DNA from: an uncultured Oscillospiraceae bacterium
Lineage (GTDB): Bacteria > Bacillota > Clostridia > Oscillospirales > Acutalibacteraceae
NCBI GenBank assembly: GCA_900553525.1
Contig: USDZ01000071.1
Span: 1-8,205, forward strand
DNA length: 8,205 nt
Direction of reading: 5' to 3'
Below are positions 7,401 through 8,205 of the stretch, one piece after another (positions within the stretch are counted from its first letter, which is position 1; every line of letters starts with the position of its first letter). The notes under the pieces are model-generated. The model did not search any database. It was not told the origin of the DNA and was given only the letters and a program-made list of their open reading frames with translations. A program made the position numbers and the translations under genes.

Positions 7401-8205
7401 ACCTGTCCCTCTGCGGAATTCGATTTCCCGACGGCGTGGTCGAATGCCGGCCGTCTGCACTTGAGCGGACAATACAAAATTGAGGAATTCGCTTCATCGG
7501 GCAGCAACGCCAAGTACTATATCAACAATGCGTCCGGCACCAGTCTGGAGACGTTCACCGGCGAAACGGATACATGGGAAAGCCTGTCTGTAACGGCGGA
7601 ATACAGCGACGGCGGGTTTGTCCTGGGCGGCTCGAACGTCACGGGCAGCATCACCTTTGCCAACCTCGAGATCACCAACGACGACGGGGAAGTGCTGTAC
7701 AGCTTCGCCGACGACACCGCCTTTGACGGGCTGGAAGCCCAGTCCAGCATCTCCGGCGCCCATGGCGACTGGGATCTGAATAACGGCGCCAGCGGTTCCA
7801 AGATCGTTCTGTTCGACAACAGGGATTGGAACTATACCATGACAAGCGGCCGTTACACCGTATCGTCCAGCCAGATCCTGGCCCCGGTTTCCGCGGTGAA
7901 GGCCGAAGATTTCCTGGCCGACATCGACCCCGGCATCGACGGCACCGTCAAGCTGTTTGACGGACAGACGCAGGTGACCGACGAATATGCCGCGACCGGC
8001 ATGACGGTCGTCCTGTACGACCGGGGCGGCGATCAGCTTTCCCAGTACAGTGTCGCGGTCAAAGGCGACCTGAATGGGGACGGTAAGATAACCAATTTAG
8101 ATGTGAGTATTCTGCTGGATGCAGTCACGGCGGGGCGACCGTTGTCACCGGATATAGCAGATATGAATAATGACGGAAAAGTAACCAATGTAGATGTAAG
8201 TGCGC
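4428..8205 (+). CDS. Secreted seven-repeat dockerin protein (3' end beyond window)
   Basis: At least 1259 codons are open in one frame and run off the window; no stop or frameshift was found. Residues 1-38 form a signal peptide: KWKRRCRK, a hydrophobic core VAGLALIAMAIGFV, and cleavage expected after AEA (residue 38), so export by Sec. Residues 45 to about 1141 are seven tandem repeats of 154-162 residues sharing NPTAHFIFPSEW, FGGWY-x-x-G-x-M, ADLxFxKADGTxLYS and a closing WxFxxYNN-x-S-x-F. Residues about 1150-1213 form a beta domain with ATGMTVVLYD, often found just before dockerins in Clostridia. Residues 1214 onward are a type I dockerin. The repeats are probably beta-sandwich ligand- or carbohydrate-binding modules, but no family was firmly recognised and no catalytic domain is seen. 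Dockerins plug into cohesins of scaffoldins; no cohesin gene lies in the window. The role is likely extracellular adhesion or glycan binding (inference). GTG is the start, with its own promoter candidate upstream. Confidence 0.92.
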   Translation, partial: MKWKRRCRKWVAGLALIAMAIGFVPGLDFMTIPSSAEAQGNGIDRYVTINAITDINPTAHFIFPSEWQNAGTMTVTFKLKLESVDPMDAGGKFFINNIHGEMYTYTQDTDGWINLSFTMVYSDARLIFGGWYVTGQMKFADLTFKKADGTVLYSLAEDTAIDPFAPGENLRGGRGYWIFQTYNNESTFTSTTLCYRPERSVTINAISDINPTAHFIFPSEWQNAGTMTVKCKVKIESIDPMDAGGKFFINNIHGEMYTYTQDTDGWIDLSFTMTYSDARLIFGGWYTKGKMHFADLTFKKADGTVLYSLADDTAIDNFTPTQDMKGGRGRWIFQTYNNQSTFTMTGGYYRPERYLVIDSTSDVNPTAHLVFSTDWQFLGPMKLTAKVKIESVQALGGNAHWFVNNEQNQERASYYGATNGWINLSLDLSYTEAQIFFGGWYTKGKMLIADLEIRKADGTLLYSFAEDNALDGFGPDDPIIDWHGQWYFHSYNNVSKFTCTKVEDEPNVQKDGPQRELIINSTSDTNPTAEFTFPSSWANQGPFQMTGQVQVESISSLGTNPRFFLQNADGDTLKTYAAATDGWEELSVTADYSDGGFVFGGQNASGKMRIADLRIYASDGTLLYRLSTDPVFESVSPEADIAGTKGDWVFEKNNQGSKFSVTTWILPNRYLLIDTSSDINPTAHLIFPSEWQDVGTMTVTCKLRLESVDPMDAGGKFFINNIHGEMYTYTQDTNGWINLSFTMNYSDARLIFGGWYVRGQMEFADLTFKKADGTVIYSLNDDDTFSVFDDNDNIVGGRGLWIFQRWNNVSSMHVIAPPVDPDYVPERSLYVSPDADINTKAHFIFPSEWASYGNLYLIGYLKVENFVPQSDAATFSVFNSPGERYFPAYTGNTDGYQRVVARATYSDERFIFGSWYASGDFILADLEIRKQDGTLLYSLAEDTLFDNLGTNVELIGSRSNWIFQNYNGEVGFSVHSKVQPQRSLRIESTSGTCPSAEFDFPTAWSNAGRLHLSGQYKIEEFASSGSNAKYYINNASGTSLETFTGETDTWESLSVTAEYSDGGFVLGGSNVTGSITFANLEITNDDGEVLYSFADDTAFDGLEAQSSISGAHGDWDLNNGASGSKIVLFDNRDWNYTMTSGRYTVSSSQILAPVSAVKAEDFLADIDPGIDGTVKLFDGQTQVTDEYAATGMTVVLYDRGGDQLSQYSVAVKGDLNGDGKITNLDVSILLDAVTAGRPLSPDIADMNNDGKVTNVDVSA
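4560..5021 (+). repeat. Repeat 1, subfamily A (residues 45-198)
   Basis: 154 residues. It carries the full subfamily A signature: NPTAHFIFPSEWQ, DPMDAGGKFFINN, YSDARLIFGGWY and ADLTFKKADGTVLYSLA. It is about nine-tenths identical to repeats 2 and 5 over its core. Confidence 0.85.
5022..5483 (+). repeat. Repeat 2, subfamily A (residues 199-352)
   Basis: 154 residues, the same length as repeat 1. The core differs from repeat 1 at about a dozen positions, mostly conservative (L/V, L/I, V/I). The block from DPMDAGG to TYTQDTDGW is unchanged. Confidence 0.85.
5484..5969 (+). repeat. Repeat 3, subfamily B (residues 353-514)
   Basis: 162 residues, the longest repeat. It keeps NPTAHLVF and FGGWYTKGKM but has a diverged middle (ALGGNAHWFVNNEQNQ). 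It uses ADLEIRKADGTLLYSFAED, a variant shared with repeat 6. Its end carries a polar linker (EDEPNVQKDGP). Confidence 0.8.
5970..6431 (+). repeat. Repeat 4, subfamily C (residues 515-668)
   Basis: 154 residues. FGGWY is replaced by FGGQNASGKM, and YSDGGFVFGG precedes it. The nearest relative is repeat 7, also at DNA level (taacggcgga followed by tacagcgacggcgggtt). Confidence 0.8.
6432..6905 (+). repeat. Repeat 5, subfamily A (residues 669-826)
   Basis: 158 residues. It is separated from repeats 1 and 2 by two diverged repeats yet nearly identical to them, including the DPMDAGGKFFINN block at DNA level. A short linker (APPVDPDYVPE) ends it. Confidence 0.85.
6906..7370 (+). repeat. Repeat 6, subfamily B (residues 827-981)
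   Basis: 155 residues. It has KAHFIFPSEW and FGSWYASGDF, then ADLEIRKQDGTLLYSLAED, as in repeat 3. The middle segment is the most diverged of all seven. Confidence 0.8.
7371..7850 (+). repeat. Repeat 7, subfamily C (residues 982 to about 1141)
   Basis: About 160 residues. YSDGGFVLGGSNVTG parallels repeat 4. The closing WxFxxYNN motif is replaced by a different tail (HGDWDLNNGASGSK, then DNRDWNY), fitting the last unit of an array. Confidence 0.75.
7860..8063 (+). other. Pre-dockerin beta domain (TGMTV type)
   Basis: Residues about 1145-1212 include ILAPVSAVKAEDFLADID, GTVKLFDGQTQVTDEY, ATGMTVVLYD and YSVAVKGD. This pattern commonly precedes dockerins in clostridial surface proteins. It is probably a structural spacer. 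Confidence 0.7.
8067..8204 (+). other. Type I dockerin domain, cut in its second repeat
   Basis: The first calcium loop is DLNGDGKITNLD, with D1214, N1216, D1218 and D1225 as expected ligands and helix VSILLDAV following. The second loop is DMNNDGKVTNVD, with D1245, N1247, D1249 and D1256, after which the window ends at VSA. A complete domain needs only a few more residues. Dockerins bind cohesins in a calcium-dependent way. Confidence 0.93.

Noticed and set aside
4560..7850. CRISPR array or short tandem DNA repeats
   Set aside because: The repetition is of 460-486 bp protein-coding units in one open frame, without short repeats and spacers.

Overview
The window reads as chromosomal DNA of a Gram-positive, anaerobic Clostridia-type bacterium, most likely of the Oscillospiraceae/Oscillospirales sort. 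This is inferred from four things: a serC-serA pair with clostridial-style short SerA, strong AGGAGG-type ribosome sites, sigma-A-like promoters in AT-rich gaps between GC-rich genes, and a secreted protein ending in a TGMTV-type beta domain plus a type I dockerin. No marker gene fixes the taxon.

Region 1 (1-2558) is a housekeeping operon for the first two steps of serine synthesis. A near-perfect promoter (119-147) drives serC (phosphoserine aminotransferase, 194-1279). serA (3-phosphoglycerate dehydrogenase with a C-terminal ACT domain, 1313-2470) follows after 33 nt, and a classic intrinsic terminator lies at 2528-2558. No serB is seen.

Region 2 (2559-4197) holds a 157-nt GC-rich leader with competing hairpins and a possible 23-codon ORF. 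It precedes a 462-residue von Willebrand A protein (2716-4104) with an intact MIDAS metal site and a cysteine-rich C-terminal domain but no signal peptide. A 13-14 bp perfect hairpin (4156-4189) closes this unit.

Region 3 (4198-4427) is an AT-rich gap, about one third GC over 4221-4420. It carries several inverted repeats, one overlapping the -35 element of a good promoter candidate (4292-4320), and a hairpin in the predicted 5' leader.

Region 4 (4428-8205, cut by the window end) is a very large secreted protein. It has a signal peptide, seven tandem beta-rich repeats of about 154-162 residues, a beta domain and a type I dockerin whose second calcium loop is the last thing visible. The repeats fall into three subfamilies in the order A-A-B-C-A-B-C, suggesting duplication of a three-domain block. 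The reading frame is open from 4428 to the end.

The serine genes are unrelated in function to the two proteins downstream. The vWA and dockerin proteins are separated by a hairpin and a promoter and are probably transcribed separately. No complete new defence or mobile system is visible. The most novel material is the seven-repeat dockerin protein, its control region, and the leaderless vWA protein.
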